Shown here: positions 24,930 through 38,941 of the stretch, in pieces
Numbering within the stretch: the stretch's first letter is position 1
How the letters are laid out: each line of letters opens with the position of its first letter
Origin: Membranipora membranacea
Taxonomy: Eukaryota > Bryozoa > Gymnolaemata > Cheilostomatida > Membraniporidae
Assembly: GCA_914767715.1 (NCBI GenBank)
Contig: OU612066.1
Location: 935,001 to 999,000 of the forward strand
Direction: 5' to 3'
DNA: 64,000 nt
The notes under the pieces: model-generated
Seen by the model: only the letters and a program-made list of their open reading frames with translations
Database searches by the model: none
Told to the model about the DNA's origin: nothing
Program-made: the position numbers and the translations under genes

Positions 24930-27900
24930 GGGCTAAAGCAGACTGCAAGGGTGTAAATATCTCACAACACAGCTGTTGTTTGCTCAGCATACACAAGTGG
25001 CGTCACAACAATTCAACTAGTTTAGTTCTTAAAAAGCCAGTTGCAGGAGACCAGGAACCCAGTTACAGGTTAGAGTTACAGTTACAGTTAATTTAGAGGG
25101 TCAGATACAAGGGAGATTCACCGGGCCAACCACAGAGAACACAGGCATGTAGGATACTGGCTACTCAGAGGAGCTATGCATGCAGGACACCAGGGGGGAG
25201 GGGGTGGTTTAATAACTACAACCTCATTTGCCGTCCTTGCCGGTTCGGAGTACCTTTGCATACAGGACACCAGGGGGGAGGGGTGGTTAAATCACAGATT
25301 TAGCTGGCATTTAGCTGTTGTTTGTTGCTAAAAGTCAGCTGATAGCACAGCCACTCAATCATTCGGGTGTTAATTAGCATAAGTTTGTCATAGACTTAGC
25401 TGATGTTTAGCCATATCTTGGATGTTCCGTATCAAGCCACTACCACTCACTCAATTGTAGAATTGCTTATTGATTGATAATATAAATAACGACCCAACAA
25501 AATTGAATCAAACTGCAGTGACCAATAGACATAAAAAGTCACAGACACATTAACTCCTTTGTGTTCAGAGATAGTGTGATATTTGTTCACAATTAATATT
25601 GATTAACTTGGCTAAGTTACAGCAGGTGCTAATTAGAACATTAAAAAATGGCTGCTAAATCAGGTTAAAACTCAGCTAAATGTATGCTAAATCCTAATTG
25701 AGACCTGCCCCAGCTGCTCACAAAGAACCCATTCCCTTAAGATGGACTAAAGCAGGCAGCAAGGGTGGAAAACATCTCAAAACACAGCGTTGTTCGCTCA
25801 GCGCACTCAAGTGACGTCGCATTAATGCAGCATTGGTGCTGATTTATTTCATTCGACTAGTTTTGTTCTTAAAAAAGCCAGTAGCAGGAGACCAGAGACC
25901 CAGCTACTACGACCCAATTACTACGACCTTATTTGCTGCTGCTCGGGTGATTGTGAACCTCGACACTTCAACCTGTGGCATCCTAATTTCTAGGAAATGG
26001 AAAAAAGTTGCAACTCACTGCTGCAAATGAGCTGTCCTTGCCTATTCGGAGTACCTTTGCATGCAAAACAACAGGGGGGGGGTGGTTAAATTTCATATTT
26101 AGCTGCCTTTTAGCCGTTGTTCGCTGCTAAAAGTCAGCTGAAGCCACAGCCACTCACTCATTTGGGTTTCAATTGGCATAAATTTGGCATAGGCTTAGCT
26201 GATGTTTAGCCATATCTTGGATGTTCCGTATCAAACCGCTACCACTCAATGAATTGTAAAATTGCTTATTGATTAATAATAATTAACGACCCAACAAAAT
26301 TGAATCAAACTGCAGTGACCAATAGACATAGAAAGTAACAGACACATTAACTCCTTTGTGTTAAGAGATGGTGGGAGATTTCTCCTCAATGAAAATCGAT
26401 TAAGTTGGCAAAGTTACTGCAGGGGCTAATTGGAACATTTACAAGTGGCTGCTAAATTCAGGTTAAAACTCAGCTAAATGTATGCTAAATCCTAATTCAA
26501 ACCTGCCCCAGCTTCTCACAAAGAACCAATTACCTTAGTTGGGCTAAAGCAGATAGCAAGGGTGGAGAACATCTCACAACAGCGTTGTTCGCTCAGCGCA
26601 CTCAAGTGACGTCGCAACAATGCAGCATTGGTGCTGATTTATTTCATTCAATTAGTTTAGTTCTTAAAAAAGCCAGTAGCAGGGGACCAGAGACCCAGTT
26701 ACTACGACCCGATTACTACGACCTTATTTGCTGCTGCTCAGCTGATTGTGAACCTCGACCCTTGAACCTGTGGCATCATAGTTTCTAAAAAAGGGAGAAG
26801 AGATAGAAGTAGCAGGAGACCAGAGACCCAGTTACTACAACCCAATTACTACGACCTTATTTGCTGCTGCTCTGTTGATTGTGATCCTCAACCCTAGAAC
26901 CTGTGGCATCATAGTTTCTAAAAAAGGGAAAAAAGATACAAGTCACCGCTGCAGATGCGCTGTCCTTGCCTGTTCGGAGTACCTTTGCATACAGTACACC
27001 AGGGGGGGGGGAGGGGTGGTTAAATTACAGATTTAGCTGGCTTTTAGCCGTTGTGCGCTGCTAAAAGTCAGCTGAAACCACAGCCACTCACTCATTCGGG
27101 TTTCAATTGGCATAAATTTGGCATAGGCTTAGCTGATGTTTAGCCATATCTTGGATGTTCACATCAAGCGGCTACCACTCACTCAATTGTAAAACTGCTT
27201 ATTGATTAATAACAAATAACGACCCAACAAAATTGAATCAAACTGCAGTGGCCAATAGACATAGAATGTAACAAACAAATTAATTCCTTTGTGTTCAGCG
27301 ATAGTGTGAGATTTCTCCTCAATGAAAATCGATTAACTTGCCAAAGTTACTGCAGGGGCTAATTGGAACATTTACAAGTGGCTGCTGAAATCAGGTTAAA
27401 ACTCAGCTAAATGTATGCTAAATCCTAATTGAAACCTGCCCCAGCTGCTCACAAAGAACCCATTCCCTTAAGATGGACTAAAGCAGACAGCAAGGGTCGG
27501 AAACATCTCAAAACACGGCGTTGTTCGCTCAGCGCACTCAAGTGACGTCGCAACAATACAGCATTGGTGCTGATATATTTCATTCAACTAGTTTAGTTCT
27601 TAAAAAATCCAGTAGCAGGAGACCAGAGACCCAGTTACTACGACCCAATTACTACGACCTTATTTGCTGCTGCTCAGCTGATTGTGAGCCTCGACCCTTG
27701 AACCTGTGGCATCATAGTTTCTAAAAAAGGGAGAAGAGATACAAGTAGCAGGAGACCAGAGACCCAGTTACTACGACCCAATTACTACAACCTTATTTGC
27801 TTCTGCTCAGCTGATTGTGAACCGCGACCCTTGAACCTGTGGCATCAAAGTTTCTAAAAGAGGGAGAAAAGATACAAGTAGCAGGAGACCAGAGACCCAG

Positions 27901-30900
27901 TTACTACGACCCAATTACTACGACCTTATTTGCTGCTGCTCGGGTGATTGTGAACCTCGACACTTCAACCTGTGGCATCCTAATTTCTAGGATATGGAAA
28001 AAAGTTGCAACTCACCTCTGCAAATGAGCTGTCCTTGCCTATTCGGAGTACCTTTTCATGCAGGACAACGGGGAGGGGTGGTTAAATTATAGATTTAGCT
28101 GGCTTTTAGACATTGTTCGCTGCTAAAAGTCAGCTGAAGCGTAGCCACTCACTCATTCGGGTTTGAATTAGCATAAATTTGGCATAGACTTAGCTGATGT
28201 TTAGCCATATCTTGGATGTTCCGTACCAAGCGGCTACCACTCACTCAATTGTAAAATTGCTTATTGATTAATAACAAATAACGACCCAACAAAATTGAAT
28301 CAAACTGCAGTGACCAATAGCCATAGAAAGTAACAGACACATTAAATCCTTTGTGTTAAGAGACAGTGTGAGATTTCTCAATGAAAATCGATTAACTTGG
28401 CAAAGTTACTGCAGGGGCTAATTGGAACATTTACAAGTGGCTGCTAAAATCAGATTAAAACTCAGCTAAATGTATGCTAAATCCTAATTGAAACCTGCCC
28501 CAGATGCTCACAAAGTACCCATTCCCTTAGTTGGGCTAAAGCAGATAGCAAGGGTGGAGAACATCTGACAACAGCGTTGTTCACTCAGCGCACTCAAGAG
28601 ACGTCGCAACAATGCAGCATTGGTGCTGATTTATTTCATTCAGTTAGTTAAGTTCTTAAAAAAGCCATTAGCAGGAGACCAGAGACCCAGTTACTACGAC
28701 CCAATTACTACAACATTATTTGCTGCTGCTCTGTTGATTGTGATCCTTAATCCTTGAACCTGTGGCATCATAGTTTCTAAAAAAGGGAAAAAAGATACGT
28801 CACCGCTGCAGATGCGCTGTCCTTGCCTGTTCGGAGTTCCTTTGCATACAGTACACCAGGGGGGGAGGAGTGGTTAAATTACAGATTTAGCTGGCTTTTA
28901 GCCGTTGTGCGCTGCTAAAAGTCAGCTGAAACCACAGCCACTCACTCATTCGGGTTTCAATTGGCATAAATTTGGCATAGGCTTAGCTGATGTTTAGCCA
29001 TATCTTGGATGTTCCGTATCAAGCGGCTACCACTAACTCAATTGTAAAACTGCTTATTGATTAATAACAAATAACGACCCAACAAACTTGAATCAAACTG
29101 CAGTGGCCAATAGACATAGAATGTAACAGACAAATTAATTCCTTTGTGTTCAGAGATAGTGTGAGATTTCTCCTCAATGAAAATAGATTAATTTGGCAAA
29201 TTTACTGCAGGGGCTAATTGGAACATTTACAAGTGGCTGCTAAAATCAGGTTAAAACTCAGCTAAATGTATGCTAAATCCTAATTGAAACCTGCCCCAGC
29301 TGCTCACAAAGAGCCCATTTCATTAAGATGGACTAAAGCAGACAGCAAGGGTCGGAAACATCTCAAAACACGGCGTTGTTCGCTCAGCGCACTCAAGTGA
29401 CGTCGCAACAATGCAGCATTGGTGCTGATATATTTCATTCAACTAGTTTAGTTCTTAAAAAATCCAGTAGCAGGAGACCAGAGACCCAGTTACTACGACC
29501 CAATTACTACGACCTTATTTGCTGCTGCTCAGCTGATTGTGAGCCTCGACCCTTGAACCTGTGGCATCATAGTTTCTAAAAAAGGGAGAAGAGATACAAG
29601 TAGCAGGAGACCAGAGACCCAGTTACTACGACCCAATTACTACAACCTTATTTGCTTCTGCTCAGCTGATTGTGAACCGCGACCCTTGAACCTGTGGCAT
29701 CAAAGTTTCTAAAAGAGGGAGAAAAGATACAAGTAGCAGGAGACCAGAGACCCAGTTACTACGACCCAATTACTACGACCTTATTTGCTGCTGCTCGGGT
29801 GATTGTGAACCTCGACACTTCAACCTGTGGCATCCTAATTTCTAGGATATGGAAAAAAGTTGCAACTCACCTCTGCAAATGAGCTGTCCTTGCCTATTCG
29901 GAGTACCTTTTCATGCAGGACAACGGGGAGGGGTGGTTAAATTATAGATTTAGCTGGCTTTTAGACATTGTTCGCTGCTAAAAGTCAGCTGAAGCGTAGC
30001 CACTCACTCATTCGGGTTTGAATTAGCATAAATTTGGCATAGACTTAGCTGATGTTTAGCCATATCTTGGATGTTCCGTACCAAGCGGCTACCACTCACT
30101 CAATTGTAAAATTGCTTATTGATTAATAACAAATAACGACCCAACAAAATTGAATCAAACTGCAGTGACCAATAGCCATAGAAAGTAACAGACACATTAA
30201 ATCCTTTGTGTTAAGAGACAGTGTGAGATTTCTCAATGAAAATCGATTAACTTGGCAAAGTTACTGCAGGGGCTAATTGGAACATTTACAAGTGGCTGCT
30301 AAAATCAGATTAAAACTCAGCTAAATGTATGCTAAATCCTAATTGAAACCTGCCCCAGATGCTCACAAAGTACCCATTCCCTTAGTTGGGCTAAAGCAGA
30401 TAGCAAGGGTGGAGAACATCTGACAACAGCGTTGTTCACTCAGCGCACTCAAGAGACGTCGCAACAATGCAGCATTGGTGCTGATTTATTTCATTCAGTT
30501 AGTTAAGTTCTTAAAAAAGCCATTAGCAGGAGACCAGAGACCCAGTTACTACGACCCAATTACTACAACATTATTTGCTGCTGCTCTGTTGATTGTGATC
30601 CTTAATCCTTGAACCTGTGGCATCATAGTTTCTAAAAAAGGGAAAAAAGATACGTCACCGCTGCAGATGCGCTGTCCTTGCCTGTTCGGAGTTCCTTTGC
30701 ATACAGTACACCAGGGGGGGAGGGGTGGTTAAATTACAGATTTAGCTGGCTTTTAGCCGTTGTGCGCTGCTAAAAGTCAGCTGAAACCACAGCCACTCAC
30801 TCATTCGGGTTTCAATTGGCATAAATTTGGCATAGGCTTAGCTGATGTTTAGCCATATCTTGGATGTTCCGTATCAAGCGGCTACCACTAACTCAATTGT

Positions 30901-32925
30901 AAAACTGCTTATTGATTAATAACAAATAACGACCCAACAAACTTGAATCAAACTGCAGTGGCCAATAGACATAGAATGTAACAGACAAATTAATTCCTTT
31001 GTGTTCAGAGATAGTGTGAGATTTCTCCTCAATGAAAATAGATTAATTTGGCAAATTTACTGCAGGGGCTAATTGGAACATTTACAAGTGGCTGCTAAAA
31101 TCAGGTTAAAACTCAGCTAAATGTATGCTAAATCCTAATTGAAACCTGCCCCAGCTGCTCACAAAGAGCCCATTTCATTAAGATGGACTAAAGCAGACAG
31201 CAAGGGTCGGAAACATCTCAAAACACGGCGTTGTTCGCTCAGCGCACTCAAGTGACGTCGCAACAATGCAGCATTGGTGCTGATATATTTCATTCAACTA
31301 GTTTAGTTCTTAAAAAATCCAGTAGCAGGAGACCAGAGACCCAGTTACTACGACCCAATTACTACGACCTTATTTGCTGCTGCTCAGCTGATTGTGAGCC
31401 TCGACCCTTGAACCTGTGGCATCATAGTTTCTAAAAAAGGGAGAAGAGATACAAGTAGCAGGAGACCAGAGACCCAGTTACTACGACCCAATTACTACAA
31501 CCTTATTTGCTTCTGCTCAGCTGATTGTGAACCGCGACCCTTGAACCTGTGGCATCAAAGTTTCTAAAAGAGGGAGAAAAGATACAAGTAGCAGGAGACC
31601 AGAGACCCAGTTACTACGACCCAATTACTACGACCTTATTTGCTGCTGCTCGGGTGATTGTGAACCTCGACACTTCAACCTGTGGCATCCTAATTTCTAG
31701 GATATGGAAAAAAGTTGCAACTCACCTCTGCAAATGAGCTGTCCTTGCCTATTCGGAGTACCTTTTCATGCAGGACAACGGGGAGGGGTGGTTAAATTAC
31801 AGATTTAGCTGGCTTTTAGCCGTTGTTCGCTGCTAAAAGTCAGCTGAAGCGTAGCCACTCACTCATTCGGGTTTGAATTAGCATAAATTTGGCATAGACT
31901 TAGCTGATGTTTAGCCATATCTTGGATGTTCCGTACCAAGCGACTACCACTCACTCAATTGTAAAATTGCTTATTGATTAATAACAAATAACGACCCAAC
32001 AAAATTGAATCAAACTGCAGTGACCAATAGCCATAGAAAGTAACAGACACATTAAATCCTTTGTGTTAAGAGATAGTGTGAGATTTCTCAATGAAAATCG
32101 ATTAACTTGGCAAAGTTACTGCAGGGGCTAATTGGAACATTTACAAGTGGCTGCTAAAATCAGATTAAATCTCAGCTAAATGTATGCTAAATCCTAATTG
32201 AAACCTGCCCCAGCTGCTCACAAAGTACCCATCCCCTTAGTTGGGGTAAAGCAGATAGCAAGGGTGGAGAACATCTCACAACAGCGTTGTTCGCTCAGCA
32301 CACCCAAGTGAGGTCGCAACAATGCAGCATTGGTGCTGATTTATTTCATTCAGTTAGTTAAGTTCTTAAAAAAGCCAGTAGGAGGAGACCAGAGACCCAG
32401 TTACTACAACTCAATTACTACGACCTAAATTGCTGCCCTTCGGCTGATTGTGAACCTCGACACTTCAACCTGTGTCACAGTTTCTAGCAAAGGGAAAAAT
32501 GTTACAAGTCACCGCTGCCAATTAGGTGTCCTTGCCTGTTCGGAGTACCTTTGCATACAAGACACCAGGGGGGTGGTTCATATACAGATTTAGCTGGCTT
32601 TTAGCCGTGCGTTTGCTGCTAAAAGTCAGCAAAAAGCACAGCCACTCAGCACTATCACTCAGCCAGCATTCTGTTTCATATTTCAAATATTTTATGCCAA
32701 TTGATCAAGTGATATCAATAATGACCCATCAAAGTATAATTAATCTGCAGTGACCATTAAGCGTAAATAATCACAGATACCTAAACTCAGTGATAATGTG
32801 AGATCTCTCCACAATGCCTATCAATCTACTTTGCTGAGTCATAGCAGGGGATAATTGAAAAAAGGATTAGTGGCTGCTAAAATCTGGTCAAAGCTCAGCT
32901 GTATGTCTGCTAAATGCAATTTGTG
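24930..32925 (+). repeat. 8-kb satellite array with 1855-bp higher-order unit
   Basis: The anchor GTTGTTCGCTCAGCGCACTC or a close variant recurs at 24974, 25789, 26584, 27520, 28576, 29375, 30431, 31230 and 32286. Spacings are 815, 795, 936, 1056, 799, 1056, 799 and 1056. From 27520 onward the long and short monomers alternate, giving a 1855-bp unit repeated at 27520, 29375 and 31230 with very few differences. Outer units at both ends are more diverged, as expected for unequal exchange in the middle. Each monomer holds a G-rich run, a TTAGC-rich hairpin (for example 31805-31847) and one to three copies of a ~133-bp subrepeat. Recurring 60-67 codon open frames are by-products of repetition. 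Near-identity of adjacent units also invites an assembly check. Confidence 0.95.
27609..28010 (+). repeat. ~133-bp subrepeat, three copies within one satellite monomer
   Basis: Copies start at about 27609, 27744 and 27877, each opening AGTAGCAGGAGACCAGAGAC and containing TTACTACGACCCAATTACTAC and CCTTATTTGCT. The other long monomers of the uniform part repeat this triplet; the 26584 monomer has two copies and short monomers have one. Copy number of the subrepeat largely explains the difference between long and short monomers. Confidence 0.9.
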
Positions 32926-35900
32926 TGGGATGCCAAGTCGAATCGCCTCCAACTTATCGTGGTGTGGTAGTCTAAGTCGAATCTGTTCCTATCTGTCTGA
33001 GATATATTCATAGTTCATATTTGTGTAGGTGGGTGCAGCGTGGTGATCTAATTTCTAATTTGTTGTTCTAGTGCAGTGTGTTTACGGGTATCCTAGTGGC
33101 TACTAAACAATCAATCATTTACCATAAATATAATAATTAGTTTAACAAGTAGTGAGGGTAAGATTTGCATCTGAAATAGTTTGTTAATATTATATCAGTA
33201 TGACTATAATATGATATTAATAATATGTCCCATGGCCATCAATATAGTGATAGATGATATGGTGATTATGCTATCCCTCTGTAACACCCGATCTCTCATC
33301 ACCCGACCGATCCCTGGTTGCCCTGAGCTGTATTGTTTATGAATTGAAATCACCATTTTCTTTTAGTAATTATCTCCTTGGTTGACAAAGTTAAAATTGA
33401 TGACGATTTTGTAATACGGTATCAGCATTTAGAAAAAAATTTTACCCTCTGTTCCCCTGTACCAAACATTTGCAACATCCCTCCGCTACCAGAGGGTACA
33501 AACTTGTTCTAGTCAGCATTAATTTCAAGTATTTTAGTACCTTTTCTGATTCAGTCAACCAGTTCAATAATGAAATCTTTGCTACAAACTGCAACTGTTG
33601 TAATATTCTTAATATAGATTAATGAGGGGTAGTTGCAGCCATGTACTAGGTGGGGGTGGTCTTATCATGCTCATTGCGACCCTGTCTGGTTTGAAATTGC
33701 AGTAATTTAAGCAGTTTTGCTTATGATGTGTGCTGCACCATAAATGCTAACATGGTCCAACCTACAATGCAATTACGTTTATCGATCAGATTCTGTATAA
33801 AGTAAAATAATCAAAATATAAAGGTGATAAATGGGATCGCACAGTGAAAGAGTGCCTAGTTGTATATAAGGACTGATGCTGCTGAGAGGGAGAGAGAGAG
33901 AGAGGGGAGGTCAGTCTACCAGATGAGTCACTGGTACCACGGCCGATACCACAGGTTGTACCGGGTTACATTGAACTGACCTGACCCCACATTTGATCTG
34001 AAACTAGATTGTAGGTTATATTGAATATTTTGGCAGCTCAACAGTAAAAGAAATATGCTTGGGAAAAATATTGATGCAAAGTGAACTATATATCTCAATT
34101 AAAATGAATCAATATTAGTTCACACAAAGCAATCTGCGATAAGTCATGATGTTAATAAAGTAAGTTGATTTCAATCTAAATAAGTTGGTTCAAAGTTGTG
34201 TACCCAATAAGTTTAGTAGACAACTCTACGACAAAACTGACTGCATTGACTAAGGCATTCCACCCTCCTTGGACTGACTGTTCAAATTGTTTACTTTTTG
34301 AATCATTTAAACTTTAGTGAATAACTTGAATTCATGCTCCATTAGTTTCCTCTAAAAAGTCACTTAAGGTCACTCGATGACCATGACCAAGTTTTTGACT
34401 GTTTACTGTAAATATTATTATGTCCCTTGTGATACCATGGCCACTGCCAGTTAAGTATAAAGTCTTGTTTTGATAGTGACATGAATTTTCAGGTGTTGAC
34501 ATGATGTCGGGCAGGTAATAACGTGACTAAAGCTCTGGTGTAAGCTTGTTTGTGCATTCTAGTCATTAAGTCAGAGGTCTCAAATAACTTTATCTACTTT
34601 TCAAAATGCTCACAGCTCAAATCTGAGGCACCATAGGCCCAGAGAGAAATTCTGCGGCAAGTTGAGCACTGCAATTTTTACTGCAAAATTGTCTATTTTT
34701 TCTTACTATTTCAATTCTTTTCCAAGTTTTATGGAAGAGTTGTGTCAAGAATTATTTGTGTGAATATGACTATTTATCATCTCACACTATACGTGATATT
34801 TATGACCACCTTTTTTTGTTAAAAATGTATGAGTTGAGCAAATAAATGCGGAGTATGCAAGCAACCAAACAAAAAATTAATTTGTTTTCTGAAAATTAGG
34901 ACGCAATAGGTATAGAGTTTGAACATGGCGCTAATGTTCAATGGTAAGTATGTCAATTAAGGGTCTATGATAGTTTGAAGTTTCCTGCATAGCAGTCACT
35001 TACAGATAACCTCCAGTCCGTGAGGAAACCCGGTAGTGCAGAACTTGAGTCAACAATATGAAACTGTAGAGAAGAGAAGAGAAGAGATAGGTCACACAGT
35101 CCAATGTATGCAGCAATATAATAGGACTCTAACTTATCTCTAGATCAAGCCTCAAATCAGACTTATAAATAGGCAAGGTTTGCCTACATGTAAAGACAGC
35201 TTGATGATATTAGATCTCTCACCTCGCAAAGAAACCTGTGTTTTTATCTTCAAGTGAATTTATAATGACACATCAACATCTCACATTGTCTCTGTTTAAG
35301 TTTGAACTGATCACTTGCGATCAGATTTGGGTTAACCAGACGAGGATTCAGTTCCTTGTAAATAATGTATCTGCGGTTCGTCAACCCAAAATGCATGCTC
35401 TCATAGTCAGTATAATTGTAAAATAGCAAACAGCTCAACAACCAAAGTCCAGTCCCCAGCTACAATGTTGTAAATTTTGTAAGCTTCACTTGATAGACCA
35501 AGGAGTAAGACTCTAACTCTAACTCCTTGGATAGATTTAACAGTAAACACACCTAAAGCGACACTACATGGGGTCACATAGGAATGGGTTCTGTAAAATA
35601 TTATATACATCCATTATATAATACTGTTAACAAAGTTTATATATGACAGTTCAAGAGCAGCTGAGAGAGAGCGCGATATACAAAGTTTATATTGTAGAGT
35701 GAGAGCGGAAGCTGTCCTGATACAATGTTATGAGAGGTGGCATACACCTGCTGGGTGGCAGTCTAATACAATACCCATAAAACGGATACTATACTCCTGA
35801 ACGGTACTACACTGTGCAACTTAATTTTGCATGGCAGGATCTATAATAGATGCATTAATTTGTTTACCATTAGTGTCTTGTAAAGGCTTTCAGCGCTCTG

Positions 35901-38860
35901 GTAGTTTAGCATTGATTCCTTCTCTAGGAAGTCAATGGATGAATGAAACGTAATAGAAATAGTAAAAGTGTTAGTTATAGTAAAGCTTGGTGTTGTTACA
36001 GATTTACAGATTTACAGATTTATTTAGTAGGCTACTCTTGCAAATACGTTTTTCATCATATAAAACAGTTGAGCTGGCAGCAGCTTTTCAGACAATTCAA
36101 TGGTGCGCGTGAATATATGGGCTTACAAGTTAGAATAGGGAATTTACTTTGTACTGTTATGAATGAAGATTTTGAATGGTCACATCGGAGACTATAAAAG
36201 GAAGACATAAGAGAATTCTAATAATCTGATAAAAAAGAAAATAATTGTGAATATTTTAGATCACACTGACCAAGGGATTCAATCCCACAACCCCTTGCTA
36301 CACCAATCATCTGACAGTGAACACCAAGCGCATAACATAGCGAGCAACAAGCGGTTTTAATTTATAACAATGCTAATTGAAACTTCTTCCAATTGATAGA
36401 TCTTTTTTTTTAATGGCCTGTGGTGCAGGGAGCATGGTAAAATAATGAAAATTTATTTGATTTCCATATCATGTGTAAAAAGGAGCCTAGGTAAGTATAC
36501 TTTTTCGGAGTTATTCGGATGTTTAGCTTTATGATTAATGGCATACATGTTACTTCTGACATAAGTACTGACACAATAACGGTAGAGGTAATATTGTCTT
36601 GATTGAGGTTCAGTCACTAGTTTAAGATATTCCTTTGTTTTTACATGTATCCCTACTATGCCCTCTACTACTACTACTCCCTGTGCCAAGTGAGGTTCTG
36701 AAAAGTTAAGATGGTAAGTATTAAAGCGGTTGGTAATCTCTCCTAGTGCCTTCACAGTCGAAGGATTAATACAAAACATCTAAATCTACAGTGAAAGTCA
36801 ATTTAAACACACCTGGCTGTGACATTCGGTCTCTGAAACCTGTGTTCGTTTGAAAACACGTCAGAACAATCATATCAAATTTTTGTTACAAATTATGCTA
36901 ACATTATAGTTAGATGAGATAACTTTATCTTCTTCCTGGTAGCAAACGTATCACTATATAGTAATATTTCATAATCGTTCCTCACATCTTTGATGGGATA
37001 CATTATCCTCTTTTGGAAGAAATTCCTGCAAGTTGAGCTTCTTTTTTTCTCCCTCTTCAATTCCATTCCTTATAGGTCGGTTACGAATATTGGTTCTAAT
37101 AATGGTTCTAAATTTGGCTTTAATAATGTATGTATGTATGTTTTGTATTCGTCTCAATCTCTGAGAAATAAAATGTCTCTGTAGGGTGCTCCTATAAAAT
37201 TTGTCTAAAAATTAATGATTCTAAAAATATGCTGGTAATAAAAGATTGTCATAAAAAATAGGTTGTTTATTTCCTGAAAATAGTATTAAGGTGTTTGATA
37301 CATTCCGATCGAAAACACTTGGCACGTAGCTGGACTCTATATCTGACTGTTTGATAGTGACCTGAGGGGAGTTGATATAGTTCAAGTATTGGCTGGTTAT
37401 CTGTTGCTATGATGCGAAGAGATTTAGTGTTGAGTCTGTGTGTGTAAAGGTCTTCTGCTGATATAAATACGAGGTCACCCGCTAGATATTCTGATGTTTT
37501 AATGACAGGTTTGAGTTTTCTTTTGCAGTCTGCATTCATATGGCTATACACCACCACTAGATGATATGTGATAATGGACTCGATAAATGATTTGTAGCAT
37601 GTTTTGATAAGCTTCTCATTAACGCCTAGATGGTTTGCAGTCAGACTACTTCACAATAATAATTCGTCGATGAATTGTCTATTTATAGTTTTACTTTGGA
37701 ATTATATATATAAACTTTATTTTTGGATAATACTCATTCGTACAGAATGTTTTAAAGAATACCCAAACAAAAATGAAAAGAAAAAGGTCACAAAGATGTT
37801 AATGCATAATTGATGAGAAATATAATCTGGAAAATGTGATATGGATGAAGTTGACCTTATGTGGATTGGTAAATGATTAAAAGTGGTAGCTATAGCGTTG
37901 TGAAAAAAAGTAGTTGCCTCTCCGTTGAACACTGTAAGACAAGATGAGACAATACGAATAATCTATTAAACGTGTGATGTCAACAGGTATGTTCAGTACT
38001 TGCAATGTACTTACAAACATACACACACAACACACATGTCAAACAGCTGGTTCCCACTACCAAACAAGAAAAAAATTACTATGGGTTGTTGTTGTTGAGT
38101 TGACCTCTCCTGGACTCCAAGCCAATCAAAGAAAGGTTCTTTTTTCTTCTGTATTTTGCTATAAAGAAACATTGTAAATTAAGAGAAATTAACATTTTGC
38201 AAAACGGATTTTTTAGATTAAAATTGTTGTATATTTTGGAGTTGGTCCTCCTTGATTCACAGGCCCCCCCCCCCCTCCTGATATGCGTGTCTGTAATAGA
38301 GCACAGTCCATGTAGACTAGTGTCTAAAAATTTACTTTGAATTCTGGTAGGTGGTCCTGATTGGCTAACCAACTACATACATATTGAGGTACAAAGGTCA
38401 TTACCTTCCTTTCATTGCTTTACCTCTGACCAAGTGACAGTGGAGCACAGAATATTGAAAAACGATCTAGAGATCAACAGTTGCGTTTGGAGGCCAATCT
38501 TGAAGCCAGTGACTAACAATCACTAAGAATTAGTTGGTCATAGCTGGGGTGTATCGGTATTCACCAAAATGTCAGCGTCCTATTCTTCGCCAAAATATTT
38601 TACTCAGAATTATTTTTATTCACAAATGATGACCTTTTACTGGAATGTTTTGATGTGTTGTGCAAATAAATACCTGAATCAAATGATGAAGTTGCAGACC
38701 ATTGATTGATTATGCAGCAATAATTGAGATGAGAAAAGATGAATGTTCAAAGAAAGAAAATAAAAGCATGGGTCAGCCAGATAGTCTGTGACTAGAGTGG
38801 TGGCCAACCCTCCAACTAATTACAAAAACACCACAGAGAACATCATGAAAAGCCCAGACA
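32926..38860. other. Intergenic, no gene recognised
   Basis: About 6 kb without recognisable protein similarity. Minus-strand open frames of 108 codons (36453-36779) and 96 codons (37267-37557) are the longest, and neither shows a known motif. Small features are a GA-rich run near 33885-33908, a triple AGATTTAC near 36000-36022 and the hairpin at 35498-35530. GC rises near 38860-38940, the downstream flank of the antisense LINE. Confidence 0.45.
35498..35530. repeat. 9-bp perfect inverted repeat
   Basis: CCAAGGAGT and ACTCCTTGG flank a 15-nt loop that contains CTCTAACTCTAA. Role unknown. Confidence 0.6.
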
Positions 38861-38941
38861 AAACATGACCACCGTACGCGCTATTTGCCGCACGACCAGA
38901 GACGCCCGCCAGCCCAACTGTGAGATCGCACCCTGGCCCGT

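Noticed and set aside
25833-31737. Recurrent 60-67 codon open frames as a small gene family
   Set aside because: They recur only because the satellite repeats. They cross the 133-bp subrepeat borders, and the homologous stretch in other monomers is open over different limits.
36453-37557. Minus-strand open frames of 108 and 96 codons as genes
   Set aside because: No recognisable motif or splice context. Several frames of this length are expected by chance in 64 kb of six-frame sequence.
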